Below, piece by piece: positions 35,111 through 45,211 of a DNA stretch of 64,000 bases. Below the pieces are notes generated by a model. The model saw only the letters and a program-made list of their open reading frames with translations. It was not told the DNA's origin and ran no database searches. The DNA comes from an uncultured Lachnospiraceae bacterium (GTDB lineage Bacteria > Bacillota > Clostridia > Lachnospirales > Lachnospiraceae). Position 1 is the stretch's first letter. Every line of letters begins with the position of its first letter. The DNA lies in the NCBI GenBank assembly GCA_902780385.1, contig CACZFF010000007.1, forward strand, positions 1 through 64,000, read 5' to 3'. Both the position numbers and the translations under genes were made by a program.

Positions 35111-37390
35111 ATGGAAATAAAACTCCTCACAGAGGAAACCATCAGCCGCATTTCGGCGGGAGAGGTCATTGAAAGACCACTGAATGTCGTCAAGGAGCTG
35201 GTGGAAAATTCCATCGACGCAGGCTCGACGGCCATTACTGTCGAGATCCGGGACGGAGGAATCACCATGATCCGCGTCACGGACAACGGCTGCGGCATCG
35301 AGAAAGACCAGATCACACGTGCTTTTGTGCGGCATGCAACCAGCAAGATCACGGACGCGGACGATCTGTCCCATCTGTCTTCCCTGGGCTTCAGGGGAGA
35401 GGCCCTTGCCAGCATTGCCGCTGTCGCGCAGGTTGAGATGATCACAAAAGTGCGCAGTGACATATCCGGTACCAGGGCAGTCAACGATCATCTTGCTTCT
35501 TACTCGCCGGATGAGCCTGTCCGCATCGATCTGGAGGAAATCGGAGCCCCCGACGGAACCACGGTCATTGTCCGAAATCTTTTCGGAAAAATCCCCGTGC
35601 GCAGGAAGTTTCTGCGCCAGCCCCAGACGGAAGCAGGTTACATTACGGATCTGATCGAAAAACAGGCTCTGTCACATCCCCTGATCTCTTTTCATTATCG
35701 CGTGAACGGACAGGACAAACTACACACTACAGGCAACGGAAATCTGAGGGAGCTGATCTACCGAATCTACGGCCGGGAGACAGCCGGCGCCATTATCCCT
35801 GTCCACGCAGAAGATCAGGAAAGCGGCATGGTGCTTGACGGCTTTCTGGGAAGACCGGAAGTCAGCCGCTCCAGCAGAAGCTTTGAAACTTTTTTCATCA
35901 ACGGAAGAATGCTGCGCAGCAAGGAACTCTCTGCAGGACTTGAAGAAGGCTATCGCACAGACCTCATGCAGCACCGCTTTCCCTTTGCCGTACTGCATCT
36001 GACCATGCCGCCTGAGCAGGTAGATGTCAACGTGCATCCCTCCAAGATGGAGGTGCGCTTTACCGACCGCAGGGCCGTTTTCCGCTTTCTGGAGACCAGC
36101 GTGCACGAGGCACTCCGGCCCGTGGAACTGATCCCCAAGGCTAATCTGAACACAGCCAGAGAAGAGCGTGCCCAAACAAAAAAAGAGGCACAGCTAAAAC
36201 AGCAGCATCTGCAGAATGCCCCCCATTATGAGGCATTTGAAAAAGGAAGAACAGACCGGATGCCTGTAAAGCCGTCAGTTTCTTCTGTAGAAAAAAACTC
36301 CGACTCCGATGCGAAAATACCTTCCGAAAATTCTCAGCAAAAGCCGGTTCAGCAATCTGTTCTTTACGGTTCGGGACAGATCCCGGCACTGCCTGAATCG
36401 ACAGGAGAGAGCAGCGATTTTATCTTTGAAGACCGCCGGAGCTATGGCCGTCCCAACGATACAAAGACGTATAGCGCACCGGAAACCGGTTCGTTGGAAA
36501 GAGTTACACGGGAGAACGGCGCAGCAAGACAAAAAGAGTCTGAATCCCTTGTGCATGATCTTTTGCCTGTCTCTGACAAGCCTCAAGTGAATGCAGACGG
36601 CACAGATAAACCGGCAGTCGCCGCGAACGAACCGGCAGACGGCAGAGACGAGCTTCCGGCAGGCCAGCTCACCCTGGAGAATCTGTTCGCTGCTTCGACT
36701 GCTGAGGATCTTTCACAGGAAGGATCCCGGGACGAGCATCTGCTCACACCGCAGAAGGCGGAACGGTTCAAATATATAGGGCAGGTCTTCGGGACCTACT
36801 GGATCATCGAATATGAAAAACGACTGCTGATCATTGACCAGCATGCCGCCCACGAAAAGGTAAACTACGAACGCATGATGCGCCGGATCGAACGTGAGCA
36901 TCCTTCCCTGTCGGAGGAAGCCGGTCCGCAGCAGACCGCCCGGCAGGAAATTCCGGTCGCTTCCCAGCAGCTCATGCCGCCCATTGTCCTGCGCATGAGC
37001 GGGCGTGAGGAGACTGCCTATCAGCAGTTTCAGAACGTATTTGCGGCAATGGGATATGAGATTGAGGAGTTTGGAGGCGGAAGTTATGCTATAAGGGCTG
37101 TTCCCACGGAATTGTTCGGACAGACTGCGGACAGCCTCCTGAGGGAAATCCTTGAAGAGATCATGAACGAGCGCATCAGCGGGACACCCCATGTCATTAT
37201 TTCCAAGGTGGCATCTATGGCCTGCAAAGCTGCGGTCAAGGGAAACAGCCGCCTGTCCGAGAAAGAAGCCCGTGCCCTGATCGATGAGCTTTTATCCCTG
37301 GAAAACCCTTATCATTGCCCCCATGGCAGACCGACCATGATCGTCATGACTCAATATGAAATGGACCGCAAGTTCAAGCGCATTGTGTAG
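35111..37390 (+). CDS. mutL: DNA mismatch repair protein MutL
   Basis: ATP-driven endonuclease that couples MutS to strand removal. The GHKL ATPase is at the N-terminus: ELVENSIDAGST, TDNGCGIE and SLGFRGEALASIAAV. The C-terminal endonuclease motif is IIDQHAAHEKVNYERM, and the late CPHGRPT segment is present. These fit a nicking MutL of an organism without MutH. A long, poorly conserved linker (about 340-545) makes the protein 759 aa, longer than usual. AAAGGAC lies before the ATG. Confidence 0.97.
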   Translation: MEIKLLTEETISRISAGEVIERPLNVVKELVENSIDAGSTAITVEIRDGGITMIRVTDNGCGIEKDQITRAFVRHATSKITDADDLSHLSSLGFRGEALASIAAVAQVEMITKVRSDISGTRAVNDHLASYSPDEPVRIDLEEIGAPDGTTVIVRNLFGKIPVRRKFLRQPQTEAGYITDLIEKQALSHPLISFHYRVNGQDKLHTTGNGNLRELIYRIYGRETAGAIIPVHAEDQESGMVLDGFLGRPEVSRSSRSFETFFINGRMLRSKELSAGLEEGYRTDLMQHRFPFAVLHLTMPPEQVDVNVHPSKMEVRFTDRRAVFRFLETSVHEALRPVELIPKANLNTAREERAQTKKEAQLKQQHLQNAPHYEAFEKGRTDRMPVKPSVSSVEKNSDSDAKIPSENSQQKPVQQSVLYGSGQIPALPESTGESSDFIFEDRRSYGRPNDTKTYSAPETGSLERVTRENGAARQKESESLVHDLLPVSDKPQVNADGTDKPAVAANEPADGRDELPAGQLTLENLFAASTAEDLSQEGSRDEHLLTPQKAERFKYIGQVFGTYWIIEYEKRLLIIDQHAAHEKVNYERMMRRIEREHPSLSEEAGPQQTARQEIPVASQQLMPPIVLRMSGREETAYQQFQNVFAAMGYEIEEFGGGSYAIRAVPTELFGQTADSLLREILEEIMNERISGTPHVIISKVASMACKAAVKGNSRLSEKEARALIDELLSLENPYHCPHGRPTMIVMTQYEMDRKFKRIV

Positions 37391-37486
37391 CCTTCCATCT
37401 CATAAAAATCTGAGTAGAAATTCATCTCAGCAGAGTCGATATAAACAACATCTGAAACATATTCAGAATAACCGAGGTGCACCGCT

Positions 37487-38473
37487 ATGCCCGCAGACAC
37501 AAACACAAATGAAAAAAACAGGCCCCTGGTCATCATTGCCGGCCCCACGGCCACCGGGAAGACATTCGCCTCCGTGGAGCTGGCCAAAAGGCTTGGCGGC
37601 AGTGTCATCTCAGCGGATTCCATGCAGGTCTACCGGGGAATGGACATCGGTTCCGCCAAGGTAACAGAAGAAGAGATGCAGGGGATCCCGCACTATCTGA
37701 TCAATGTCGCCGACCCTGCGGATGCCTGGAATGTGGTCCGTTTTCAGAAGGAGGCGGAAGCCGCTGCCGGGCAGATTTATGCCAAGGGACGCCTGCCCTT
37801 TCTGGTTGGCGGAACGGGATTTTATATCCAGGCCCTGCTCTACGGGATCGATTTTACGGAAATGGATGCTGACACAGAATGCCGCAGTGCCATGGAGGAA
37901 GAAGCGAAGAAGGGCGGAGCAGAGGAACTGTACAGACGTCTGCAGGAAGTGGATCCCGAGGCGGCACAGTCCATCCACCCCAACAATGTCAAACGCATCA
38001 TCCGCGCCCTTGAATTTGCCCAAAAGAGCGGCGGGCAGCGCATTTCCGAGCACAACAGAAATGAACATCTGCGTCCGCCCGTCTTTGACGCCGTGTTCTT
38101 TGTTTTTACCATGGACCGGGAAAAACTCTACGCCCGCATCGACGCCCGTGTCGACCGCATGATGGAGAATGGTCTGGTGGAGGAAGTACGCCGCCTCAAA
38201 GACCAGGGCCTGACAGATTCAGACGTCTCCATGCAGGGGATTGGATACAGACAGATACTGCGCGCTCTGGACGGCGAGTATCCCATGGAGGAAGCCGTGC
38301 GCCTGATCAAACGCGATTCACGCCGCTTTGCCAAGCGCCAGCTCACATGGTTCCGCCGGGAGCGGGACGTCACATGGATCAACATTGATGAATATCCCGA
38401 TGAAAATGCCCTCATTGACCACATGGAGACGATCATCCTTGAGAGGTTGTCGTTACAGTTCAGACCCACCTGA
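37487..38473 (+). CDS. miaA: tRNA dimethylallyltransferase, C-terminus altered by a MITE
   Basis: Adds the dimethylallyl group to A37 of tRNAs, the step before MiaB. The P-loop is IAGPTATGKT (14-23), and SADSMQVYRGMDIGSAKV and GGTGFYIQALLYG are typical. Length is 328 aa. Codons from 38452 on (LQFRPT and the TGA stop) lie inside the inserted MITE copy 4, so the original end has been replaced by six element-encoded residues. The affected part is the variable tail after the last conserved helix, so activity is probably kept. No good ribosome site is visible before the ATG (GAGGTGCACCGCT). Confidence 0.95.
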   Translation: MPADTNTNEKNRPLVIIAGPTATGKTFASVELAKRLGGSVISADSMQVYRGMDIGSAKVTEEEMQGIPHYLINVADPADAWNVVRFQKEAEAAAGQIYAKGRLPFLVGGTGFYIQALLYGIDFTEMDADTECRSAMEEEAKKGGAEELYRRLQEVDPEAAQSIHPNNVKRIIRALEFAQKSGGQRISEHNRNEHLRPPVFDAVFFVFTMDREKLYARIDARVDRMMENGLVEEVRRLKDQGLTDSDVSMQGIGYRQILRALDGEYPMEEAVRLIKRDSRRFAKRQLTWFRRERDVTWINIDEYPDENALIDHMETIILERLSLQFRPT

Positions 38474-38603
38474 AAATCGAGGTGTTTTTCGCGGGTTTTT
38501 CGCGAAAAACCCGGGTTGAACGGCGCGCGGCGCGCGTGAAGCGCATTGGAATCGCCGCGCGCAGCGTTACAGATCACGCCCTTTGAGGGGCGTGATCTGT
38601 AAC
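38452..38603 (+). mobile_element. MITE-like element, copy 4, overlapping the miaA 3' end
   Basis: A 152-bp element GTTACAGTTCAG...GATCTGTAAC. It is flanked by AGGTTGTC (38444-38451) and AGGTTTTC (38604-38611), an 8-bp duplication with one change. The third stem here is GCGCGCGGCG/CGCCGCGCGC and the fourth is AGATCACGCCC/GGGCGTGATCT, different from the other copies but fully paired. The gap after it to 38666 holds only a weak leader. Confidence 0.9.
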
Positions 38604-38666
38604 AGGTTTTCTTTGGGATAGTCCATTACAGTCACTGACAAATATATAAAAAGGAATTAATAAAAA

Positions 38667-39983
38667 ATGACTCAGATACATACACCTCAGACCAGCCTTG
38701 CCGCACAATATGCCGCTTTCGGAATCTCGGAAGCGGTCCTCAATTTTGCCGCACCCGTCATGGATCAGCTCCGGCCCAGATTTGACAGGATCGATGAGAC
38801 AGCGGAGTACAATCAGCTGCGTGTCATCCACGCCATGCAGGAGAACCACATCGGAGAAGCCCATCTGAAAGGAACAACCGGGTACGGCTATGATGATATA
38901 GGGCGTGACGGACTGGAGAGGGTCTATGCATCCTATTTTGGAACGGAAGATGCACTCGTCCGTCCCCAGATCAGCTGCGGAACACACGCCCTGGCCTTGG
39001 CTCTGATGGGAAATCTGCGTCCCGGCAATATCCTTGTTTCCATCGCGGGCAAGCCCTATGACACCCTGGAGGAAGTCATCGGCATCCGTCCCTCCCGCGG
39101 TTCGCTGGCCGAATACGGGATCGAATACAGACAGGTGGACCTTCTGCCTGACGGGAACTTCGATTTTGCCGCTATCCGTGCACTTCTGGAGGCGGACACA
39201 GAAGGCAGGATCCATCTTGTGACCATCCAGCGCTCAAAGGGCTATCAGACCCGCCGCACCCTGTCCGTGACACAGATCGGCGAGGCCATTGCCATGGTAA
39301 AGAAAATCCGCCCGGATGTCATCTGCATGACGGACAACTGCTACGGCGAATTTGTCGAGCGCATTGAGCCCTCCCATGTAGGCGCTGACATGGTGGTCGG
39401 ATCTCTGATCAAGAATCCCGGAGGCGGTCTGGCGCCGGTGGGAGGTTATATTGCCGGTACAAGTGAGTGCGTGGAAAATGCCGCTGTACGTCTGTCCTCA
39501 CCCGGCCTGGGCAAAGAGGTCGGCCCTTCCCTGGAAGTCCTGCCCTCCCTTTATCAGGGCTTTTTCCTGGGTCCCACAGTCACTGCTGCAGCCTTAAAAG
39601 GTGCGATCTTCGCGGCCTGCCTGTATGAGCGTCTGGGATTTCCGGTGCTGCCCGACGGCAGTGAGACCCGCCACGACATCATTCAGTCCATCACTTTCGG
39701 CAGCCCGGAGGGCGTCATAGCCTTCTGCCAGGGGATTCAGGCCTCGTCGCCGGTAGACAGCTTTGTCGATGCCTATCCCGCCCCTATGCCCGGATACGAC
39801 AGCGATGTCATTATGGCAGCCGGTGCTTTTGTGTCAGGATCCTCCATCGAGCTGAGCGCGGACGGTCCCATCAAACCTCCCTATGCCGTCTATTTTCAGG
39901 GCGGCCTGACCTGGTCTCATGCCCGTCTGGGCATACTTCGCACAGTACAGAATTTCCTTGACCGTGACCTTATAAAACTATAA
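38667..39983 (+). CDS. Methionine gamma-lyase/aluminium-resistance (Alum_res) family PLP enzyme
   Basis: A 438-aa fold-type I PLP protein of the Alum_res family, related to cystathionine and methionine gamma-lyases. Family text includes HLKGTTGYGYDDIGRDGLE, PQISCGTHALALAL and TDNCYGEFVE. The PLP lysine is in GSLIKNPGGGLAPVGGY. The true substrate of this family is not known; the name comes from old aluminium-tolerance work. The start has AAAAGGAAT before it. It follows miaA as in many clostridial genomes, and radC starts 50 bp later. Confidence 0.9.
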   Translation: MTQIHTPQTSLAAQYAAFGISEAVLNFAAPVMDQLRPRFDRIDETAEYNQLRVIHAMQENHIGEAHLKGTTGYGYDDIGRDGLERVYASYFGTEDALVRPQISCGTHALALALMGNLRPGNILVSIAGKPYDTLEEVIGIRPSRGSLAEYGIEYRQVDLLPDGNFDFAAIRALLEADTEGRIHLVTIQRSKGYQTRRTLSVTQIGEAIAMVKKIRPDVICMTDNCYGEFVERIEPSHVGADMVVGSLIKNPGGGLAPVGGYIAGTSECVENAAVRLSSPGLGKEVGPSLEVLPSLYQGFFLGPTVTAAALKGAIFAACLYERLGFPVLPDGSETRHDIIQSITFGSPEGVIAFCQGIQASSPVDSFVDAYPAPMPGYDSDVIMAAGAFVSGSSIELSADGPIKPPYAVYFQGGLTWSHARLGILRTVQNFLDRDLIKL

Positions 39984-40033
39984 AATATTTGTATATGTTT
40001 TCCTTTTCTGTCCGGAGAGCAGAAAGGTATTAC

Positions 40034-40900
40034 ATGAATATTTTACAATTCAGCCACGATCACGAGGACGTCCGGGACAGGCATTTTGAAAACAGAAATG
40101 CATCGGACGTTACCGCTATGCATGGGGATAGGACAAGCGGTCCGGAAGATATTTTTTCAGCCGGTGCAGCTTCTGATGCGGTCACTGCGGCAGGTCCTTC
40201 CAGACCGGGCCGGGCAGAAATGCCTTATGAGCGTTTCCTGTCCTGCGGCGCGTCCAGCCTGACCAACGCCGAGCTTCTGGCTATCATCCTGCGCACAGGG
40301 ACGAAAGAAAAGAATGCCACACAGCTGAGCCGTGAGATTCTGGGCTTTTTTGAAGAGGGATCTACAGACTTGTCCGCCCTTCACCGCATGACCCTGGAAG
40401 ACCTCAAGAGCATACCCGGGATCGGAGAAGTTAAGGCTGTGAAAATCCTCTCTCTTGCCGAGATATCAAGGAGACTGGTGCGTGAACGCGCTGCCAGCCG
40501 GCTGGTCTTCAGTTCCCCGTCCGCCGTGGCGGATTATTATATGGAACAGATGCGCCATCTCGAGACAGAGACGGCAGTCCTTGTCCTTTTGGACAACAAA
40601 ATGGCCCTTCTGCGCGAGGAGGTACTCTCGCTCGGGACCGTCAACTGCACCCTGCTTTCCCCTCGGGAAATCTTTCTGCGGGCTCTGCGCTGGGGCGCGG
40701 TCAATATCATGCTCCTGCACAATCATCCCAGCGGAGATCCGACTCCTAGCGGCATGGACAAGGAGATCACCGAACGCATCTGCAAAGCAGGACAGATACT
40801 CGGCATTCAGCTGATCGACCATCTGATCATCGGAGATCTGAGTTTTACCAGCCTGCGCGAGTGCGGCTGTATTCCCGAACAAATACCCGCTTATACTTAA
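40034..40900 (+). CDS. radC: RadC family JAB-domain protein
   Basis: A 288-aa protein with a helix-hairpin-helix region (GASSLTNAELLAIILRTGT and LKSIPGIGEVKAVKI) and a JAB/MPN metal-protease-like domain with LHNHPSGDPTPSGMD (H-x-H...S...D metal set). RadC was once thought to act in repair; its real function is unsettled. The start is ATG 40034 with AGAAAGG before it; an earlier in-frame ATG lacks a site. The first 60 residues are an extra variable tail. mrdA follows, in place of the mreB often seen after radC. Confidence 0.92.
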   Translation: MNILQFSHDHEDVRDRHFENRNASDVTAMHGDRTSGPEDIFSAGAASDAVTAAGPSRPGRAEMPYERFLSCGASSLTNAELLAIILRTGTKEKNATQLSREILGFFEEGSTDLSALHRMTLEDLKSIPGIGEVKAVKILSLAEISRRLVRERAASRLVFSSPSAVADYYMEQMRHLETETAVLVLLDNKMALLREEVLSLGTVNCTLLSPREIFLRALRWGAVNIMLLHNHPSGDPTPSGMDKEITERICKAGQILGIQLIDHLIIGDLSFTSLRECGCIPEQIPAYT

Positions 40901-40936
40901 AACAGTTACAGTACACGCCCTATCGGGGTTTAACCT
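40901..40936 (+). repeat. MITE remnant, right end only
   Basis: AGTTACAGTACACGCCCTAT then CGGGGTTTAACCTG resembles the terminal hairpin of copies 1 and 3 (TTACTTGTACACGCCCTCGA and on) with the right arm decayed. It lies just behind the radC stop codon. Confidence 0.5.
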
Positions 40937-40986
40937 GAAACACACTTTCGCATTCAAGTTTTTTCATTGACACAGGGAGAAGCGTT

Positions 40987-43983
40987 TTGAAAGAGCCAAC
41001 CAATCCCCGACCGGAAGGATCACATTCACGGGAACCCAAAAAGAGAAAAAAAGCCGGTACTGCACGGCAGATATCCGATGCGGGCAGAAGGACCGGAAGG
41101 AGAAGATCCTATATTCTTGCGGCACTCAGCATCGTGCTCGCGGGAATTCTCGTATTCCGCCTTTTTACACTTCAGATCATCAATGGAGAAAGCTATCAGC
41201 AGCAGTTCCAGAACCGCATCCGCAGGACGGTCGTTGTGCGCGCAAAGCGCGGTACCATCCGGGACCGCAATGGGAAAGTTCTGGCAGAGACTGTTCCTAC
41301 ATACAATATCACCATGAACGATCTGACGGATGATTCCTCCGAGGATGACAAGGTCCTCAACAGCAATATCCGGGAGATCATCCGTATTGTCGACGAAAAT
41401 GACGACGATATGGTATCGGACTTCAGCATTCAGCTGACCGGCGGCAGTTTCTTCTTCAAAGAAATGGGGCAGACGGCAAAGAACCGCTTCCTGGCGGATG
41501 TCTACGGCTACGCCGATCCCGCCGATATGTCACCCGAAGAGCAGGCGAAGACAGCAGGGGAAGTGATCACGGATCTGGCCAACAGATACGGCATCAATGT
41601 ATACGATGCAGATATGTCTGACCGGCAGGTCCTTCTGCAGATGGTCATCGCGCGCTATAAGCTCAGTCTGAATTATTATCAGAAATATTTATCCACAGTT
41701 CTGGCAAAGGATGTCTCTGATGAGACCATCCATGCGATCGAAGAACGTTTCAGTCCCGACGAGGACGGAATCCAGATCGAAGAAGAGCTTGTGCGCAAGT
41801 ATTATGACGCCAAGTACTTCAGCAATATTATCGGATATACCGGAGAGGTATCTTCGGACTTCCTGGAAAGTGAAAACAGCATTGACGAAAAAGGGCATCC
41901 TCTCTACCGCGAAGGTGATATTGTCGGCTATACCGGAATAGAGGCCTCTCAGGAGGAGATCCTGCGGGGACAGAGCGGACAGAACACCTTCAATGTCGAC
42001 AATATCGGGCGTATTACCCAGGATGCAGTCGATGAAGCAGAGCTTGCGGCAGACCAGAAATCCTATGCCCCCGTCGATGGACGTGATGTCACCCTCACCA
42101 TTGACAAGGATCTTCAGATTGCCGCCTATAAGATCATCGAGAAGAACCTTCGCGATATCATCCTCTCAAAGCTGCGCGACTCCGTTTATGACCAGGTCAT
42201 TTCCGAGGATGATGACGGTGCGGCGATCACGATTCCCGTCAGCAACGTCTACACATCCTGCCTGTGCAATATTATTGACAGCACACACCTGACTTCCGAA
42301 GAAGCGAGCGATACGGAACAGGAGGTATGGGACAGCTTCAAGAGCTTCCGCAGGCACACCTCCAAAGAAATCATCAATGAGATCCGCGACGGACGCAATA
42401 CCTGGGAATCGCTGGGAACAGAGATGAAGACCTATCAGACTCTGCTTGCCCAGGCACTTTTCGACTACGGTATTCTTTCTGCAGAAGATGCCCAAAGCGG
42501 TTCCATTGCAGACAATGCCGTCTATCAGGCATGGGAGAAAGGAAAAACCTCCCTGCATGATCTTGTGACGGAAGCTGCAGCAAGAGGCTGGATCAACACA
42601 GACAGCCGTTTTATTGCTGCAGATTTACCCGAATATGATGCAGTGATGGAGTTCTTTGAGCAGGTGATCGGCGCAGGGGATGATTCTCTCAACGACCGGG
42701 ATATGCGCAACGCACTGTATAAGTATCTGGTCGTCAATCAGGAAGTCTCTGGTGACCAGATCTGCCAGATCCTTCTGGACCAGAAAATTGTCAAGATCTC
42801 GGATGAGGAGCGGGAGAGTTTTGACTACGAGTGGGGAGAAACGGCTTTCCAGTTTATGTACAACCGGATCCAGAACCTGGATCTGACGCCTGCCCAGCTC
42901 CACCTGTATCCTTCGACAGCCTCTGTTGTCGCGACGGATCCCGAAAACGGAGCAGTCCTGGCTATGGTTTCCTATCCGGGTTATGACACCAACCGGATCA
43001 ACAATGAAGAATATTACCGCAAGGTCCTCGAAGATCCTGCCAACCCCCTTCTCAACTACGCCACACAGCAGCTGACGGCTCCCGGTTCCACCTTCAAGAT
43101 GGTCACCGCGACCGCTGCCCTGGCTGAAGAAGTGGTCACCCTGGGTGACACAGTCAACTGTAAAAAGAAAACCGCTTTCACCAAGGTCCAGGAAGATCCC
43201 AATCCGCCCAAGTGCTGGATCTATCCCGGTAAACACGGAAAACTGAATCTGGAAGGCGCGATCGCCAATTCCTGCAATAACTTCTTCTACGAGATGGGAT
43301 ACCGTCTCGGAACAGACGCCTCAAACACTTATAACAGCAATTACGGCATAGAACGGATCCAGAAATATGCAGCCTTGTACGGACTGGATAAAACATCCGG
43401 TGTAGAGGTCAATGAATCAGAGCCCACGCTTTTGTCTGCCGACCCCATCCGCGGTGCCATCGGTCAGGACACCAACGCCTATTCGACAGCGAGCCTGGCA
43501 AGATATGTTTCCGCCGTCGCCAACAGCGGAACCGATTATCGTCTGACCTTGATCAAGTCGATTCAGGACGAAAACGGACAGACAAGCAATCATGAAAAAT
43601 ATATCGATAACACCATCAACCTGACTGAAGATCAGTGGAACGCCATTCACACAGGCATGCGCCGTGTTGCCACCGGCTATTCCGCCTTCAATGTTTTATG
43701 GGAGTATCCTATAGCAGGCAAGACCGGTACCGCCCAGCAGACAGCTATGCCGGATAACGCTCTCTTTGTCGGCTATGCACCCTATTATCTGGAAAATGCC
43801 TGGAATGCGGAGGAGATGTCCGCGATCGATAAGATCGCTCTTGCCGTGCGAATACCCAACGGCTACTCATCCTCTTACGCAGCTCAGCTGGCCTCGGATG
43901 TGTTCAGGATTTTCTATTATCCCGACACACTCGAAGAAATTGTAGGCAGTGTAATCCTGAATCAGGGATCCTCAAACGATTGA
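40987..43983 (+). CDS. mrdA: Penicillin-binding protein 2 (elongasome transpeptidase)
   Basis: Class B PBP for side-wall peptidoglycan cross-linking, partner of RodA. The start is TTG 40987 with GGGAGAA 7 nt before it. A basic N-terminus is followed by one membrane segment (about 38-60) and the dimerisation domain. The transpeptidase domain has Ser701 and Lys704 in GSTFK, then SCN in ANSCNNFFY and KTG in AGKTGTAQQT. The length of 998 aa is large, because about 200 residues (roughly 395-640) are inserted ahead of the transpeptidase core, a helical region rich in acidic residues. Neighbour rodA starts 71 bp downstream. Confidence 0.94.
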   Translation: MKEPTNPRPEGSHSREPKKRKKAGTARQISDAGRRTGRRRSYILAALSIVLAGILVFRLFTLQIINGESYQQQFQNRIRRTVVVRAKRGTIRDRNGKVLAETVPTYNITMNDLTDDSSEDDKVLNSNIREIIRIVDENDDDMVSDFSIQLTGGSFFFKEMGQTAKNRFLADVYGYADPADMSPEEQAKTAGEVITDLANRYGINVYDADMSDRQVLLQMVIARYKLSLNYYQKYLSTVLAKDVSDETIHAIEERFSPDEDGIQIEEELVRKYYDAKYFSNIIGYTGEVSSDFLESENSIDEKGHPLYREGDIVGYTGIEASQEEILRGQSGQNTFNVDNIGRITQDAVDEAELAADQKSYAPVDGRDVTLTIDKDLQIAAYKIIEKNLRDIILSKLRDSVYDQVISEDDDGAAITIPVSNVYTSCLCNIIDSTHLTSEEASDTEQEVWDSFKSFRRHTSKEIINEIRDGRNTWESLGTEMKTYQTLLAQALFDYGILSAEDAQSGSIADNAVYQAWEKGKTSLHDLVTEAAARGWINTDSRFIAADLPEYDAVMEFFEQVIGAGDDSLNDRDMRNALYKYLVVNQEVSGDQICQILLDQKIVKISDEERESFDYEWGETAFQFMYNRIQNLDLTPAQLHLYPSTASVVATDPENGAVLAMVSYPGYDTNRINNEEYYRKVLEDPANPLLNYATQQLTAPGSTFKMVTATAALAEEVVTLGDTVNCKKKTAFTKVQEDPNPPKCWIYPGKHGKLNLEGAIANSCNNFFYEMGYRLGTDASNTYNSNYGIERIQKYAALYGLDKTSGVEVNESEPTLLSADPIRGAIGQDTNAYSTASLARYVSAVANSGTDYRLTLIKSIQDENGQTSNHEKYIDNTINLTEDQWNAIHTGMRRVATGYSAFNVLWEYPIAGKTGTAQQTAMPDNALFVGYAPYYLENAWNAEEMSAIDKIALAVRIPNGYSSSYAAQLASDVFRIFYYPDTLEEIVGSVILNQGSSND

Positions 43984-44054
43984 TTTTGACCTTTTGAAAA
44001 ATATATAACCCTGAAATTTTGATTCCCGTGATTCTGCCATTACAGGTAACACTT

Positions 44055-45146
44055 ATGTTAAAAACTTTTTCTTTCCGAAAATTTGATTATCTGCTGGTCG
44101 CATTGGTCTGTGCACTCAATTATTGCGGACTGATCGCTGTAAAGAATGCCGCGCCCGAGCTGTATCGCAGACAGCTGATTGGATTCGGCATCGGCATTGT
44201 TCTGATGGTGCTGGTCTGTCTCTTTGATTATCATCTGATCCTGCGCCTTCACTGGCTGATGTATGCTGCCTGCATCCTGCTTCTTGTTCTGGTCCTGATC
44301 TCAGGTTCCTCAGGGGGCGGTGCACAGCGCTGGATCTCTTTATTCGGAGTAACTTTCCAGCCATCCGAGGCGGCAAAAATCCTGTTGATTTTATTTTTTG
44401 CACAGTTCATAATAATGTACAGGAAAAAAATGCGTCTGCCTGTTCATCTGGCTGTATGTGCTGCGCTCATCGCGCTGCCGGTATTACTGGTCTTCAAAGA
44501 GCCGGATCTCTCGACAAGCCTGATGCTTCTGCTCATTTTCTGCGTGATCATGTTTACGGGAGGATTGGAGTGGCAGATCGTGGCCGGTGCGATCGCTGTT
44601 GTTGTTCCTGCTTTTTTCTGGATCATTTTCCAGGCCACGCAGGGGGATAACAGTGTCTTGTCACAGTATCAGAGAAACAGGATCCTTGCCTGGCTCCATC
44701 CGGAGAACTTTGCCGATACGACTGCCTATCAGACGACCAATTCCATGATGGCGATCGGATCCGGAGGACTTTACGGAAAAGGAGGAGCCGGCATGAGTTC
44801 CTTCCTTGAAACCGGCTATATCTCCGAATCGCAGACGGACTTTATTTTTACTGTTATCGGCGAAACATTCGGCTTTATCGGATGCTGTGCAGTCGTCATA
44901 TTGATCTTTTTGATCACTGTCAAATGCTTCCTGATCGCCGCCAGGGCAAAGGACGGACAGGGCAGGATCATCGCTTCAGGAATGGGCGCATGGATCGGAC
45001 TGCAGAGTTTCCTTAACATCGGAGTCGCAACCGGACTCCTTCCCAACACGGGAATACCGCTTCCTTTTGTCAGCTATGGACTTACCAGTCTCGTCTGTTT
45101 ATATGCAGGCATAGGTTTTGTCCTGAACGTCAGTATGCAGGAATAG
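44055..45146 (+). CDS. rodA: RodA-type SEDS glycosyltransferase
   Basis: SEDS-family peptidoglycan polymerase working with PBP2. It is 364 aa from ATG 44055, and about ten membrane segments can be seen. The family signature appears as QPSEAAKILLILFFA, and the C-terminal part reads NIGVATGLLPNTGIPLPFVSYG. The start was chosen because ACAGGTAA lies just before it and the upstream 12 residues carry no site. Pairing with mrdA supports RodA rather than FtsW. Confidence 0.93.
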   Translation: MLKTFSFRKFDYLLVALVCALNYCGLIAVKNAAPELYRRQLIGFGIGIVLMVLVCLFDYHLILRLHWLMYAACILLLVLVLISGSSGGGAQRWISLFGVTFQPSEAAKILLILFFAQFIIMYRKKMRLPVHLAVCAALIALPVLLVFKEPDLSTSLMLLLIFCVIMFTGGLEWQIVAGAIAVVVPAFFWIIFQATQGDNSVLSQYQRNRILAWLHPENFADTTAYQTTNSMMAIGSGGLYGKGGAGMSSFLETGYISESQTDFIFTVIGETFGFIGCCAVVILIFLITVKCFLIAARAKDGQGRIIASGMGAWIGLQSFLNIGVATGLLPNTGIPLPFVSYGLTSLVCLYAGIGFVLNVSMQE

Positions 45147-45211
45147 TTTTGTCCCCCTCCAACCAGACCAGGCGCTTATTAAACTTCAGTTAGATTTTAG
45201 CGGGGTATCAA

